Positions 6,646-15,013 of a DNA stretch of 44,991 nt are shown here, one piece after another. The stretch comes from an uncultured Clostridia bacterium. Its GTDB lineage: Bacteria > Bacillota > Clostridia > Lachnospirales > Lachnospiraceae. The stretch spans positions 1 to 44,991 of the forward strand of contig CAOKVX010000019.1 in the NCBI GenBank assembly GCA_948472945.1, given 5' to 3'. Position 1 is the first letter of the stretch. Each line of letters begins with the position of its first letter. The translations under genes were made by a program, and so were the position numbers. Below the pieces are notes generated by a model. The model made no database searches. It was not told the origin of the DNA and saw nothing but the letters and a program-made list of their open reading frames with translations.

Positions 6646-8244
6646 TTAAAGCGGCAGCATTCTTATATCTGCACCATCTTTTACAAACTTAGTATATGTA
6701 ATATCGTCTTGAATTCTTTGTTTCGCCCTGGCTATAGTTATTGTGACACCTGAATGGGTGACGCCGGTAATTGCAATCTGGCCGCTCTTTACACTTTCTA
6801 TCTCGGCAACAATCATCTCAAGCTCATGCTGAGCCTCCTTGATAAATTCAGTGTTATCTGCATACGCCGTCTTTGCATCCTGAATTTTCTTTAATTTGTC
6901 CATATCCATCTTAACGCCGGCCTTTACTTTCCTCTGGAATGTTTCAAACATTTTGTTGAAGTCTTCAACATCCTTTTTTCTCTCCTTAATTTCATTTTCG
7001 AGGATATTAGACCTCTCCATCCTGTCAGGGTCAATACCCACCTCAAGAAGAGTCTGCGTCTCCATTCCGGAACCTACCGTTTTCGCAAAAATTGATGTTC
7101 CGGATATAACTTTACCGCCAGATATAAGTCCTCTCTTACCTTTAACGATAATCTCGCCCTTTGCACGTACTTCGCTGTGCAAAATAGCATCGGTGGATAC
7201 CATACCGTCAGCTTTCACAAGTTCACAGTTTTCAATAAATCTGGAAACTATATTTCCGTTTGCGGTAAGTCTCGCACGAAACATACCCTGAACTCCCAGT
7301 CTCAGCGTTATATCCCCTCCGGCTACTATGGTTGCTCCCTCGACAATACCCTCGACAACGACATCACCCGTAGCCCTTACCGCGTAACCTGTATTGACGT
7401 TTCCTTTTATCGTAACATTTCCGTTATAGTTTATGTCGCCTGTTGAAGCATCTATGTTATTTGGAACCTCGTACACGTCGGAAACATATACCGTTCCCTC
7501 AATAAGCGTCGCATGTCCCGACACATCAGCAAACATGTCAAGTTTATCTTCAGACAGCGATATATTGCGGCCATGCCTAAGAATCTTCTTTACAACTTTC
7601 TTTGCGGGAATAACCTTTCCGAATACATCCTTACCCGGTTTTCCATAATCAACAGGCGTAAGATGAGCAAGCCTTTCACCCTTTGTGACATGCGATATAT
7701 TTCCAAGCTCATGAAAATCAACAGTTCCGTCATCATTAAGCTTTGGCTTTGCGACCGCATGAGTATCAAAGAAATATTCTATTGACGCATCATGCCCGTG
7801 TATCGGCTTTATCGCTTTCGCAATCAAAATATCTGTACAGTATAGTCTCGCCTTTACATGTATCTGTATATTTTTCAGCACGTACCCGGAGACAATATTA
7901 TTGCGCCTCATCTCCTCAATTATGTCCTCGAGAGTTAACTCTGATCCGTTATTGGTAGGCGCATAAAATCTTCCAACGACCCTCATTCCATATCTGTCAA
8001 TATCGAGCTTTAGATGCTCATTCTGAGGCAGACCCCTCCTGTTGTTGAGCCTCAGCGGTCTGTCGTAAACACCTAGAGCAATATAGCTGTTCAGGCTCTG
8101 TATATCATAATCTATCCGTTTTGTATCAAGATAGTACATTACATCATCAATTTTAAGAGGCGCACCCCTGTTAATGGAATCCACTACCTTGAGATATGTT
8201 CCGTCATACTCATTATTCACAATAAAATATGCATTTCTGTCCAT
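6646..8244 (-). CDS. fapA: FapA family (DUF342) protein
   Basis: A 532-residue DUF342/FapA family protein. The middle (about 170-390) has the repeating short-strand, Gly-rich pattern of a right-handed beta-helix (INYNGNVTIKGNVNTGYAVR, VVVEGIVEGATIVAGGDI, GKRGLISGGKVISG). Residues about 400-490 are predicted coiled coil (ENEIKERKKDVEDFNKMF). The end returns to a beta-rich segment (GVTHSGVTITIA). In the family, FapA of Vibrio vulnificus binds PTS enzyme IIA-Glc and affects flagellation or cell shape; that link may not hold here. I start at the ATG at 8244, which has GGGGGA 6 bases upstream, rather than at 8259. It follows sigD by 17 bp, a common neighbour in clostridial flagellar clusters. Confidence 0.8.
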   Translation of the reverse strand: MDRNAYFIVNNEYDGTYLKVVDSINRGAPLKIDDVMYYLDTKRIDYDIQSLNSYIALGVYDRPLRLNNRRGLPQNEHLKLDIDRYGMRVVGRFYAPTNNGSELTLEDIIEEMRRNNIVSGYVLKNIQIHVKARLYCTDILIAKAIKPIHGHDASIEYFFDTHAVAKPKLNDDGTVDFHELGNISHVTKGERLAHLTPVDYGKPGKDVFGKVIPAKKVVKKILRHGRNISLSEDKLDMFADVSGHATLIEGTVYVSDVYEVPNNIDASTGDINYNGNVTIKGNVNTGYAVRATGDVVVEGIVEGATIVAGGDITLRLGVQGMFRARLTANGNIVSRFIENCELVKADGMVSTDAILHSEVRAKGEIIVKGKRGLISGGKVISGTSIFAKTVGSGMETQTLLEVGIDPDRMERSNILENEIKERKKDVEDFNKMFETFQRKVKAGVKMDMDKLKKIQDAKTAYADNTEFIKEAQHELEMIVAEIESVKSGQIAITGVTHSGVTITIARAKQRIQDDITYTKFVKDGADIRMLPL

Positions 8245-8261
8245 ACAGGATTCCCCCATCT

Positions 8262-9032
8262 TTAGGTAAATAAACTAAGCAGTTCAACATCTTCCCCAAG
8301 CTTTAATTTCATTTTAGAAAGAGATTTCGTATGGAGCTGCGACACCCTCGACTCGGACACCTCAAGCACATTGCTTATCTCTTTCAATGTCAATTCTTCA
8401 TAATAGTACAACAGAATAACTTTTCTCTCATTCTCCGTAAGTGATTCAAGCGCCTGTTTAAGCCTAACTTTAAGCTCTTCTTTCTCAATCTGTACCTCAG
8501 GCTGCGTAAATTTCGGCCTCACTGAAGGGTCGACCTTAACTTCGGCTCCCTGTTCAATATAGTCGTCCAGCGAAATTATGTTCGCTATCTCCACCTGATT
8601 CTTCCAATCCACCAATTCCTCAAGCGTAATTTCAAGCTCGCCCGCAAGTTCAGCGTCCGTCGCATTTCTTCCATGTATACCCTCAAGCTTTGCGTACGCC
8701 TGCTCTATTTTCTTCTGCTTCTGCCTGAGTGTACGCGGAATCCAATCCATTTTTCTAATCTGGTCAAGTATCGCCCCTCTTATCCTAAGGCTTGCATATG
8801 TTTCAAACTTAACTCCCTTAAAGTAATCAAACTTATCTATAGCATCAATAAGTCCAAACACACCGTAACTTACCAAATCATCAAACTCAACTGTATATCC
8901 AAGATACATGTTGAGCCTGCCCGCAACAAGCTTTACAAGTCCTGCATATTCAATTATTAACTTTTCACGCATATCTGAAGTTTTATGAGCAGAATAGGCC
9001 TCCCAGAGCTCATCTCGTTCATTTTCCTTCAT
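8262..9032 (-). CDS. fliA: Flagellar sigma factor sigma-D/FliA
   Basis: RNA polymerase sigma factor of the sigma-28 group that drives late flagellar, motility and chemotaxis genes. The 256 residues contain region 2 (LVSYGVFGLIDAIDKFDYFK followed by VKFETYASLRIRGAILDQIR), the FliA signature RKMDWIPRTLR, region 3, and region 4 with the helix-turn-helix LTLKEISNVLEVSESRVSQL. AGGTG lies 7 bases before the ATG. It stands near the end of the cluster as sigD does in B. subtilis, where distance from the main promoter limits sigma-D level in the cell. A near-consensus sigma-D promoter before fliK in this window would let it stimulate its own operon. Its anti-sigma factor FlgM is not encoded here. Confidence 0.96.
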   Translation of the reverse strand: MKENERDELWEAYSAHKTSDMREKLIIEYAGLVKLVAGRLNMYLGYTVEFDDLVSYGVFGLIDAIDKFDYFKGVKFETYASLRIRGAILDQIRKMDWIPRTLRQKQKKIEQAYAKLEGIHGRNATDAELAGELEITLEELVDWKNQVEIANIISLDDYIEQGAEVKVDPSVRPKFTQPEVQIEKEELKVRLKQALESLTENERKVILLYYYEELTLKEISNVLEVSESRVSQLHTKSLSKMKLKLGEDVELLSLFT

Positions 9033-9042
9033 ACTTTATCAC

Positions 9043-9375
9043 CTACTTTTCGTTAATAATTTCTTCCTCAGAAGCAGTTTCATCTTCCTCACTGTCCTCA
9101 GCGTCGTCAAGCTGCAGGTTTTCTTCTTCCTCTTCCCTGCGCATACGCTCAAGCTCCTGTTCCTGTCTCGCCCTCTCTATATTCTCTTTCTTAATACTAT
9201 ATAATATTCTTCGAACTATTCTTCCGATAATAAAGAATAAAACTATAGCAAAAAGAAGCACAACAAGGGCAAAGTTAATATCTACCTGATGTGTAAATAC
9301 CCTGTATGCCATTATAATACTGACAACCGCTCCGCCGAGCAGCGTCACAAACTGAACAATATATTTCTCATCCAT
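9043..9375 (-). CDS. Small two-helix membrane protein with acidic tail
   Basis: A 110-residue protein of unknown function. Two membrane segments (about residues 6-24 and 34-54, the second with VVLLFAIVLFFIIG) are followed by a basic stop-transfer stretch (RRILYSIKK), a charged helix rich in Arg, Gln and Glu, and a very acidic C-terminal tail of about 35 residues. The tail probably lies in the cytoplasm. It sits 6 bp after cheD and 10 bp before sigD. I recognise no domain. Position suggests a role in motility control, for example regulating sigma-D or the motor, but nothing in the sequence proves it. Confidence 0.65.
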   Translation of the reverse strand: MDEKYIVQFVTLLGGAVVSIIMAYRVFTHQVDINFALVVLLFAIVLFFIIGRIVRRILYSIKKENIERARQEQELERMRREEEEENLQLDDAEDSEEDETASEEEIINEK

Positions 9376-9381
9376 TGATTT

Positions 9382-9867
9382 CTAAATTTCCTTTTCAGCC
9401 TTGCCGACAACCCTTATTTTCAAAATACAGTCCGCAGGACTGAATATAATTGTTCGGCCATAATTTAATCCTGTATCCTCTGCGACAATCGGTATGCGAA
9501 GCTTAGTAAGAGCCTCCTTAACTGCGTGTACGTTGCTTTCACCAACACGCATCATCTCCAAATTGGTATTAAATGAAAACATCTGGGCGCCGCCGGCTAT
9601 CTTTGCTTTCATTCTAAACCTGTCGGCCCCTCTTTTCACCATACCTTCATACAATGCAACAACGCCTGTATCGGCAAATTTTGCTAAATTATCATTATTT
9701 CGTATTTTAGAACTGTCCGGTAACATGACATGAACCATCCCGCACATTTTAAGTGCCGAATCATACAATACAACACCGACACACGAACCAAGTCCGAGCG
9801 TCGTTATTGAATCGTCCCCTTTGCAGTAGTTCATGTCAGCTATCCCGACTCGAATAACACTTGACAT
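9382..9867 (-). CDS. cheD: Chemoreceptor glutamine deamidase CheD
   Basis: CheD deamidates glutamines on chemoreceptors and, in Bacillus and Thermotoga, binds CheC to raise its phosphatase activity. The 161-residue protein has the catalytic Cys29 in LGLGSCVGVVLYD and His46 in GMVHVMLP, 17 residues apart as in Thermotoga CheD (Cys27, His44). The start chosen is the ATG at 9867, with GGAGG 5 bases upstream; an in-frame TTG four codons earlier overlaps that ribosome site. It follows cheC by 26 bp, and pairing with cheC is the rule. No receptor gene is present in the window, so its substrates are encoded elsewhere. Confidence 0.95.
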   Translation of the reverse strand: MSSVIRVGIADMNYCKGDDSITTLGLGSCVGVVLYDSALKMCGMVHVMLPDSSKIRNNDNLAKFADTGVVALYEGMVKRGADRFRMKAKIAGGAQMFSFNTNLEMMRVGESNVHAVKEALTKLRIPIVAEDTGLNYGRTIIFSPADCILKIRVVGKAEKEI

Positions 9868-9893
9868 ATGACCCTCCAAGAAAAACGTACTTT

Positions 9894-10502
9894 CTACATC
9901 CCAAACACTGCCATTATTTTTTCGTATGATTCAATTGACGGAAGCATTATAAAATGCCCTCCAAGCTCAACTCCATTACATAATATATATGATTCCATGA
10001 ACAATACATTGTCTCCATACCGTCCAATCTCAGACACGGGCACGCTCAAAATTGAAGCTGCCATATCTATAGCTGCAAACGGCTCGGAAACCCTGATTGA
10101 AAAGTTTGTCATCGACGCCATTGAACCCACATAAGAACTCACAATAATATTTCCAATTTCTTTCATGGCTGACAAATCCATCTCATCAAATTCAGTATCG
10201 TCAGTATACGAACGCCCAAGAAGCGGACCTATCATTCTTCCAATTGAACTTTTTGGCAACATAAATATCATAGAGCCCGATATATCGCCGCTGTACAATA
10301 TCATTACACCTAAAACCACTTCCTCCTCATCACCGAATATCCTCAGCAGGTCGTTAAAATCGACAACCGAAGCATTAGGGACACGCATTTCAACTTTCTG
10401 ACCAAGTATCTGAGACAGAGAAGTAGCAGCATTTCCAGCTCCTATGTTACAGATTTCCTTAAGGACATCCAGATGAATCGTGGTAATACCCGAATAATCC
10501 AT
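9894..10502 (-). CDS. cheC: CheY-P phosphatase CheC
   Basis: CheC removes phosphate from CheY-P and interacts with CheD in adaptation. The 202-residue product has two copies of the ExxN active-site pattern: LKEICNIGAGNAATS near residue 15 and MKEIGNIIVSSYVGSM near residue 115. Both helices are intact, as in B. subtilis CheC. AGGAGG lies 6 bases before the ATG at 10502, which I prefer to the longer open frame. It lies between cheW and cheD. FliY in this window carries the same pair of motifs, so the cell has two CheC-type phosphatases acting on one locally encoded CheY. Confidence 0.95.
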   Translation of the reverse strand: MDYSGITTIHLDVLKEICNIGAGNAATSLSQILGQKVEMRVPNASVVDFNDLLRIFGDEEEVVLGVMILYSGDISGSMIFMLPKSSIGRMIGPLLGRSYTDDTEFDEMDLSAMKEIGNIIVSSYVGSMASMTNFSIRVSEPFAAIDMAASILSVPVSEIGRYGDNVLFMESYILCNGVELGGHFIMLPSIESYEKIMAVFGM

Positions 10503-10512
10503 ACAATTCCTC

Positions 10513-10992
10513 CTATTGTGATATCTGGCCCTCATCAACCACGGCGTTCATATCAAGAATGGAAATTAGTATATCGTTATGCTTTCCTATTCCTATAATA
10601 TATTTGTTAGTATCAGCCGCTTTGCTGAATGAAGGGCTTTCTAGCTCATCATCTTTAATAGTTACAATCTGCATAACCTCATCAACTATAAACCCAACAA
10701 ACGCATTTGCGTCAAACTTTGTTATGATTATCCTAGTCGAATTGGTGTAATCAATCTCACCCATATCAAGCTTTGTGCGCAGGCTCATGACCGGCACAAC
10801 ATCCCCGCGCAGGTTTATAACTCCTTTATAATAAATCTGCGATTTCGGTACACGGGTTATCCTCTGCATTTTGACAATATTGTCTACTATGCCTATATCA
10901 ATGCCGTACTGTTCGTTTCCAACTTTCACTACTATGTACTGCGTGCCGTCAATATTAACATTTGAACTTTTATTATATTCCAACTCTGCCAT
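10513..10992 (-). CDS. cheW: Chemotaxis coupling protein CheW
   Basis: CheW scaffolds receptors and CheA into signalling arrays. The 159-residue product is a single CheW domain: strands IDGTQYIVVKVGNEQYGIDI, the conserved VPKSQIYYKGVINLRGDVVP, and DEVMQIVTIKDDELE. The start at 10992 has AGGAGG 9 bases upstream; the frame is open 16 codons further into cheA but without a ribosome site. It follows cheA by 13 bp. About 15 polar residues precede the first strand, which is slightly long for the family. Confidence 0.95.
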   Translation of the reverse strand: MAELEYNKSSNVNIDGTQYIVVKVGNEQYGIDIGIVDNIVKMQRITRVPKSQIYYKGVINLRGDVVPVMSLRTKLDMGEIDYTNSTRIIITKFDANAFVGFIVDEVMQIVTIKDDELESPSFSKAADTNKYIIGIGKHNDILISILDMNAVVDEGQISQ

Positions 10993-11005
10993 CTGTTCAT
11001 ACCTC

Positions 11006-13075
11006 CTAAACAAGTGTATTAACGTCAAGAATAAGAGCAACCTCGCCGTCGCCGAGTATCGTAGAACCGCTTATCATCTTGGCATTGTTAATGTATTGTC
11101 CGATTGACTTGATAACTATCTCCTGCTGTCCAATAAGATTGTCAATGACCAGCCCGGCCTGCTTATCACCTTTGTTTACGATGACAGCCGTAATATTGCT
11201 GTTTTCATTCTCTTCATCTACAACGTCAAGAACCTCTCTTAATCGGATAATCGGTATTACATTTCCTCTGAGGTTGATTACCTCTTTTCCGTGTATATAC
11301 TTAATATCCTTAGGCTCAACATCCTCAATAGTCTGTATGCTTCCGAGCGGAATTGCATATTTTTCGTGCCCCACCTCCGTCATAAGCGCCTGTATGATTG
11401 CAAGCGTGAGCGGAAGTCTTATAATAAATGTACTGCCGACCCCAAGCTCAGTCTTAGCCTCAATGTTTCCTCCGAGCGCCTCGACATTGGTTCTGACAAC
11501 ATCCAGACCGACTCCTCGACCCGATATATCGGATATCTGCTCTGCAGTAGAAAAGCTTGGCTTAAACAGAAGGTCGATTGCCTCCTTTTCAGACATCTTG
11601 TCTGCCTGTTCATATGTTATGTGACCTTTTTCCACGGCCTTTGTCTTAACTTTCTCGACATCAATGCCAGCGCCGTCGTCACGCACCTCTATCACGACGT
11701 TATTGCCGTCCTGATATGCATCGAGGAATATTGAACCCACCTCAGGTTTGCCTTTCGCTATTCTGTCATTATTATTCTCAAGACCGTGGTCGGCTGAATT
11801 CCTGAGAAGATGCATGAGCGGGTCTCCAATTTCATCAATTACCGTTCTGTCGAGCTCCGTCTCCTCTCCCGACATATACAGCTCCATTTTCTTGTTGAGC
11901 TTTTTGCTCAAATCCCTTATCATCCTTGGGAATCTGTTTACAACGCTCTCAATTGGAACCATTCTCACCTTCATGACAGACTCATGCAGATTGGTAGTTA
12001 CCCTCTCAAGATACTCAATCTGCTCTTTAAATACCATCTCTGTCTGCGATTCGACACCGCTGAAAGATACGAGACCGTTCTTTGCTATTATAAGCTCACT
12101 GACAAGATTCATGAGCGTATCCAGTTTCTCTATGTCAACTCTGACCGAGCGTGCGGTATGCTTTGCCCCGGCCTTTGTCTGCTTTGCAGGAGCTTTGTTT
12201 TCAGTCTTTGCCGCCGTCTGCTTTACTTCGCTGCTCTTGTCGGTTACTTCCGCAACGGTTTCCTCAATCTCAGCCGCAGGCGGTTTCTTGTAATTGGAGT
12301 AAGGTTCCAAATATACCTCAACAATCTCGGATACATTGAGAATCATACTCTTTACGCTGTCAGCGGATTCCTCCGTAACAAAAAGAAGACTGAAATCAAA
12401 CTCAAATTCCTCGTCCTCTATCTCCTCGGCCGACGGCATTGACCTGATTATCTCTCCTTTCTCCTCAAGAGCCCTGAACACTAAAAACGCCCTTGCAGAT
12501 TTGAGAATACAAGTCTCCGACAGCCACACCGTTATTCCAAAAAGATTCTTGTGCTCATCCCTGACCTTGTCAATTACAGACTTCTCAGAATCTCCTATTT
12601 CTATATTTCTGTATTTGCATTTGTCAGTCCTTATAGGTACTGAAGCCTTAGGCTTTTCCAATTCGGAATTATTCTGAACCGGCTTGCCCGTACCTTCACT
12701 TAAAACCTCGCTCAGGCCTTTTATAATATCTTCATTTTCTTCTTCTCCCTCGTCAGAGGTTTCCTGTACATTTTTAAGATAACTTTCCAGAGCGTCAAGG
12801 CCTCTGAAAAGAATGTCTACAAGTTTTGATGATACGGTTATGTTTCCGTTTCGCACTTCCTGAAAAAGATTTTCCATGTCATGGGTAAGTCTCTGCATGC
12901 GCTTAAATCCCATCGTACCCGCCATTCCTTTTAGTGAATGCGCGGCACGGAATATCTCATTGATGGTATCCTCATTGTCGGGCTCCTTTTCAAGCACAAG
13001 AAGAAATTCATTGAGATTCTGTAAATGTTCCCTTGTTTCATCAATAAAAATATCGAGATATTGACTTGTATCCAT
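11006..13075 (-). CDS. cheA: Chemotaxis histidine kinase CheA
   Basis: CheA autophosphorylates on His and passes phosphate to CheY and CheB. The 689 residues show all domains in order: P1 HPt with the phospho-acceptor His46 in RAAHSLKGMAG; P2 CheY-binding domain (about 150-275); an Ala/Lys/Thr-rich linker; P3 dimerisation (VDIEKLDTLMNLVSELI); P4 ATPase with N box (DPLMHLLRNSADHGLE), G1 (DDGAGID) and G2 (GRGVGLDVVRTNVEALGG); and the C-terminal CheW-like P5. Its ATG follows the cheB stop by one base, so the two are translationally coupled. Domain composition and length are normal. Confidence 0.98.
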   Translation of the reverse strand: MDTSQYLDIFIDETREHLQNLNEFLLVLEKEPDNEDTINEIFRAAHSLKGMAGTMGFKRMQRLTHDMENLFQEVRNGNITVSSKLVDILFRGLDALESYLKNVQETSDEGEEENEDIIKGLSEVLSEGTGKPVQNNSELEKPKASVPIRTDKCKYRNIEIGDSEKSVIDKVRDEHKNLFGITVWLSETCILKSARAFLVFRALEEKGEIIRSMPSAEEIEDEEFEFDFSLLFVTEESADSVKSMILNVSEIVEVYLEPYSNYKKPPAAEIEETVAEVTDKSSEVKQTAAKTENKAPAKQTKAGAKHTARSVRVDIEKLDTLMNLVSELIIAKNGLVSFSGVESQTEMVFKEQIEYLERVTTNLHESVMKVRMVPIESVVNRFPRMIRDLSKKLNKKMELYMSGEETELDRTVIDEIGDPLMHLLRNSADHGLENNNDRIAKGKPEVGSIFLDAYQDGNNVVIEVRDDGAGIDVEKVKTKAVEKGHITYEQADKMSEKEAIDLLFKPSFSTAEQISDISGRGVGLDVVRTNVEALGGNIEAKTELGVGSTFIIRLPLTLAIIQALMTEVGHEKYAIPLGSIQTIEDVEPKDIKYIHGKEVINLRGNVIPIIRLREVLDVVDEENENSNITAVIVNKGDKQAGLVIDNLIGQQEIVIKSIGQYINNAKMISGSTILGDGEVALILDVNTLV

Positions 13076-13076
13076 T

Positions 13077-14177
13077 TTATCGCACCCCCGTTATTCTTAT
13101 AATAGCATCAGATATCTTTCTAAGCGGTACAACCTCATCCGTCAGTCCCGCGTCGCGTATCATTTTGGGCATTCCATAAACTGTTGAGGTTGCCTCGTTC
13201 TGTGCTATTACGTATACATTCTTTTTTGTTTTTAAATGTCCAATGCCCTTAGTGCCGTCACTCCCCATTCCTGTCATGACAACACAAGTTATTTGTTCAT
13301 ACCCTGAATCAGCCAGCGATTCATACAAAATATCCGCGCAGGGCTTAAGCCCTGCTCTGGGCGGGTCGTCAAGTATTTTAATAATGTGCCTGTCTCTGCC
13401 CTTTTCCACCACGGTCATGTGGTATCCGCCCTTCGCTATATATACCACACCCTTTTCCAAAATATCGTTTTCCTTTGCCTCTCTGACTGTCAGTTCACTT
13501 AGAGAATCAAGCCTCTCCGCAAGAGAGCTCGTAAATACCTTAGGCATATGCTGTACTATAAGGATAGGGGCGTCTATATTTGCGGGTATATATGGAATAA
13601 CATCCTGCAGCGCTTTCGGGCCGCCGGTTGAACATGCGATTGCTATCAGTTTACGCACACCGCGGTCAGCAGTGTATACGCTTTTTTTATAATTATTGAC
13701 TGGCTTATCATGCATGACTTTATCCTTTACCTTTGCTGAGACAGCTCTTACGTAAGCGGTTGATACCCCCTTTTTGTCTGCCTCTAATGCACTGTGCAGG
13801 ATACTAATTACGGTATCCTTAAAATCTGCGCGCTTCATATCCTGATACAAATGTGGAATCTTAATAAATTCAAACGCGCCTGCCTCAAGACATTTCAGCG
13901 TCTCAATATTGTCCTCATCGTTGACATCACTGAGTACAACAACTGCGCTGTCCACGTTCATTTCAGAAATGCGTCTGAGGAACTCAGCGCCCCTCATCTT
14001 AGGCATTACGCTGTCAAGGACAATACAGTCATACTCCCGGGACTCAAGAAGTTTTATTGCCTCAAATCCGTCTTTTGCTCCATCCGCAACTTCAAGTTCC
14101 CCGTCTCTATTAATTATATCAGATATGACACTTCTCATGAGTGCAGAATCATCAATTATTAATATTTTTTTAACCAT
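13077..14177 (-). CDS. cheB: Receptor methylesterase/response regulator CheB
   Basis: CheB demethylates (and can deamidate) chemoreceptors when phosphorylated by CheA. The 366-residue protein has an N-terminal receiver with Asp9-Asp10 and phospho-acceptor Asp55 (VLDSVMPKM), a linker of about 45 residues, and a C-terminal esterase with the Ser (ACSTGGPKAL), His (VQHMPKVFT) and Asp (MTGMGSDGTKG) of the catalytic triad. The ATG has only a distant AAAGGAT about 17 bases upstream, a weak site compared with its neighbours, and no alternative start is available. cheR, the matching methyltransferase, is not in the window. Confidence 0.96.
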   Translation of the reverse strand: MVKKILIIDDSALMRSVISDIINRDGELEVADGAKDGFEAIKLLESREYDCIVLDSVMPKMRGAEFLRRISEMNVDSAVVVLSDVNDEDNIETLKCLEAGAFEFIKIPHLYQDMKRADFKDTVISILHSALEADKKGVSTAYVRAVSAKVKDKVMHDKPVNNYKKSVYTADRGVRKLIAIACSTGGPKALQDVIPYIPANIDAPILIVQHMPKVFTSSLAERLDSLSELTVREAKENDILEKGVVYIAKGGYHMTVVEKGRDRHIIKILDDPPRAGLKPCADILYESLADSGYEQITCVVMTGMGSDGTKGIGHLKTKKNVYVIAQNEATSTVYGMPKMIRDAGLTDEVVPLRKISDAIIRITGVR

Positions 14178-14237
14178 GTTATGAATTACGGTTTATCCTT
14201 TCTAATTATTTGTTCCACCCTTCCCAAACAACAAGTA

Positions 14238-14999
14238 TTAAACCAATTTTTTTATTCTCCTGCGCTGTTCTTCAAATATATACTTAATAAGATTTTCCCG
14301 CATAACATTGTTTATGTCCACAAATTCACCGCGTATATCGAATGTGCCTCCGGATGGAAACTCTTTTTTTGCCGACTGGATAATACGCAGGTTGACAACG
14401 CATTCCTCGTCGTCAAGTCCGGCAGTAGAAATTTTTAGTACAATAATATCGCCATTTTCATATTTTACCGGACTGTTAAACTTGATTCCGCCTCCGCTTA
14501 TATCGACGACACGGCCTTTCTCCCAGTCAAATACCATATTGGACAGTTCATCTATGCACTCCTGCTTCTCCAAAGGCGTCTCAAAATCGTCGGCCACAAG
14601 CTTATCCTGCAGCCTGATTTCCTCCTCCGACTGCGGCCTGTGCGCGACAGTCATATCACAAATAAGCCTGTAATACTGCCTGCGCTGATATTTTTCAAGC
14701 TTTCCAACAAACTGTATGTCAAGAACATACAAGCTGTTTTCCTTATATCTCTTTAAGATTTTTGACATACACTGATACAGCCCCTTGGAAGTATATATGA
14801 CAATCTTGTATATATCGCCTATCTCCAGCGGAACTATTACCTTATTTTCAATCGGCATTGATATTTTAGCTGATTTTTTTTCGGCTTCTATATCAAGCAG
14901 CTGGCTTACATACTGCTTAGGCTGTGTTCTTATTCCGAGCGAGTCCTCCATACGGACCATATTTATCTTATTGCCGATTCCTAAACCACTATAATCCAT
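14238..14999 (-). CDS. PilZ-domain c-di-GMP-binding flagellar brake protein, YcgR/YpfA-like
   Basis: A 253-residue protein with an N-terminal YcgR-like domain (about 1-110) and a C-terminal PilZ domain. The c-di-GMP contacts are present: RRQYYR near residue 113 (RxxxR type) and DISGGGIKFNSP near residue 185 (D/NxSxxG type). YcgR and B. subtilis YpfA/DgrA slow the motor when c-di-GMP rises by acting at the stator or switch. Here the gene lies between flhG and cheB, 14 bp after flhG, so the brake is made together with the machine it probably controls. GGAGG precedes the ATG. The function is inferred from the family. Confidence 0.88.
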   Translation of the reverse strand: MDYSGLGIGNKINMVRMEDSLGIRTQPKQYVSQLLDIEAEKKSAKISMPIENKVIVPLEIGDIYKIVIYTSKGLYQCMSKILKRYKENSLYVLDIQFVGKLEKYQRRQYYRLICDMTVAHRPQSEEEIRLQDKLVADDFETPLEKQECIDELSNMVFDWEKGRVVDISGGGIKFNSPVKYENGDIIVLKISTAGLDDEECVVNLRIIQSAKKEFPSGGTFDIRGEFVDINNVMRENLIKYIFEEQRRRIKKLV

Positions 15000-15013
15000 A
15001 ATTCCTCCCCCAT

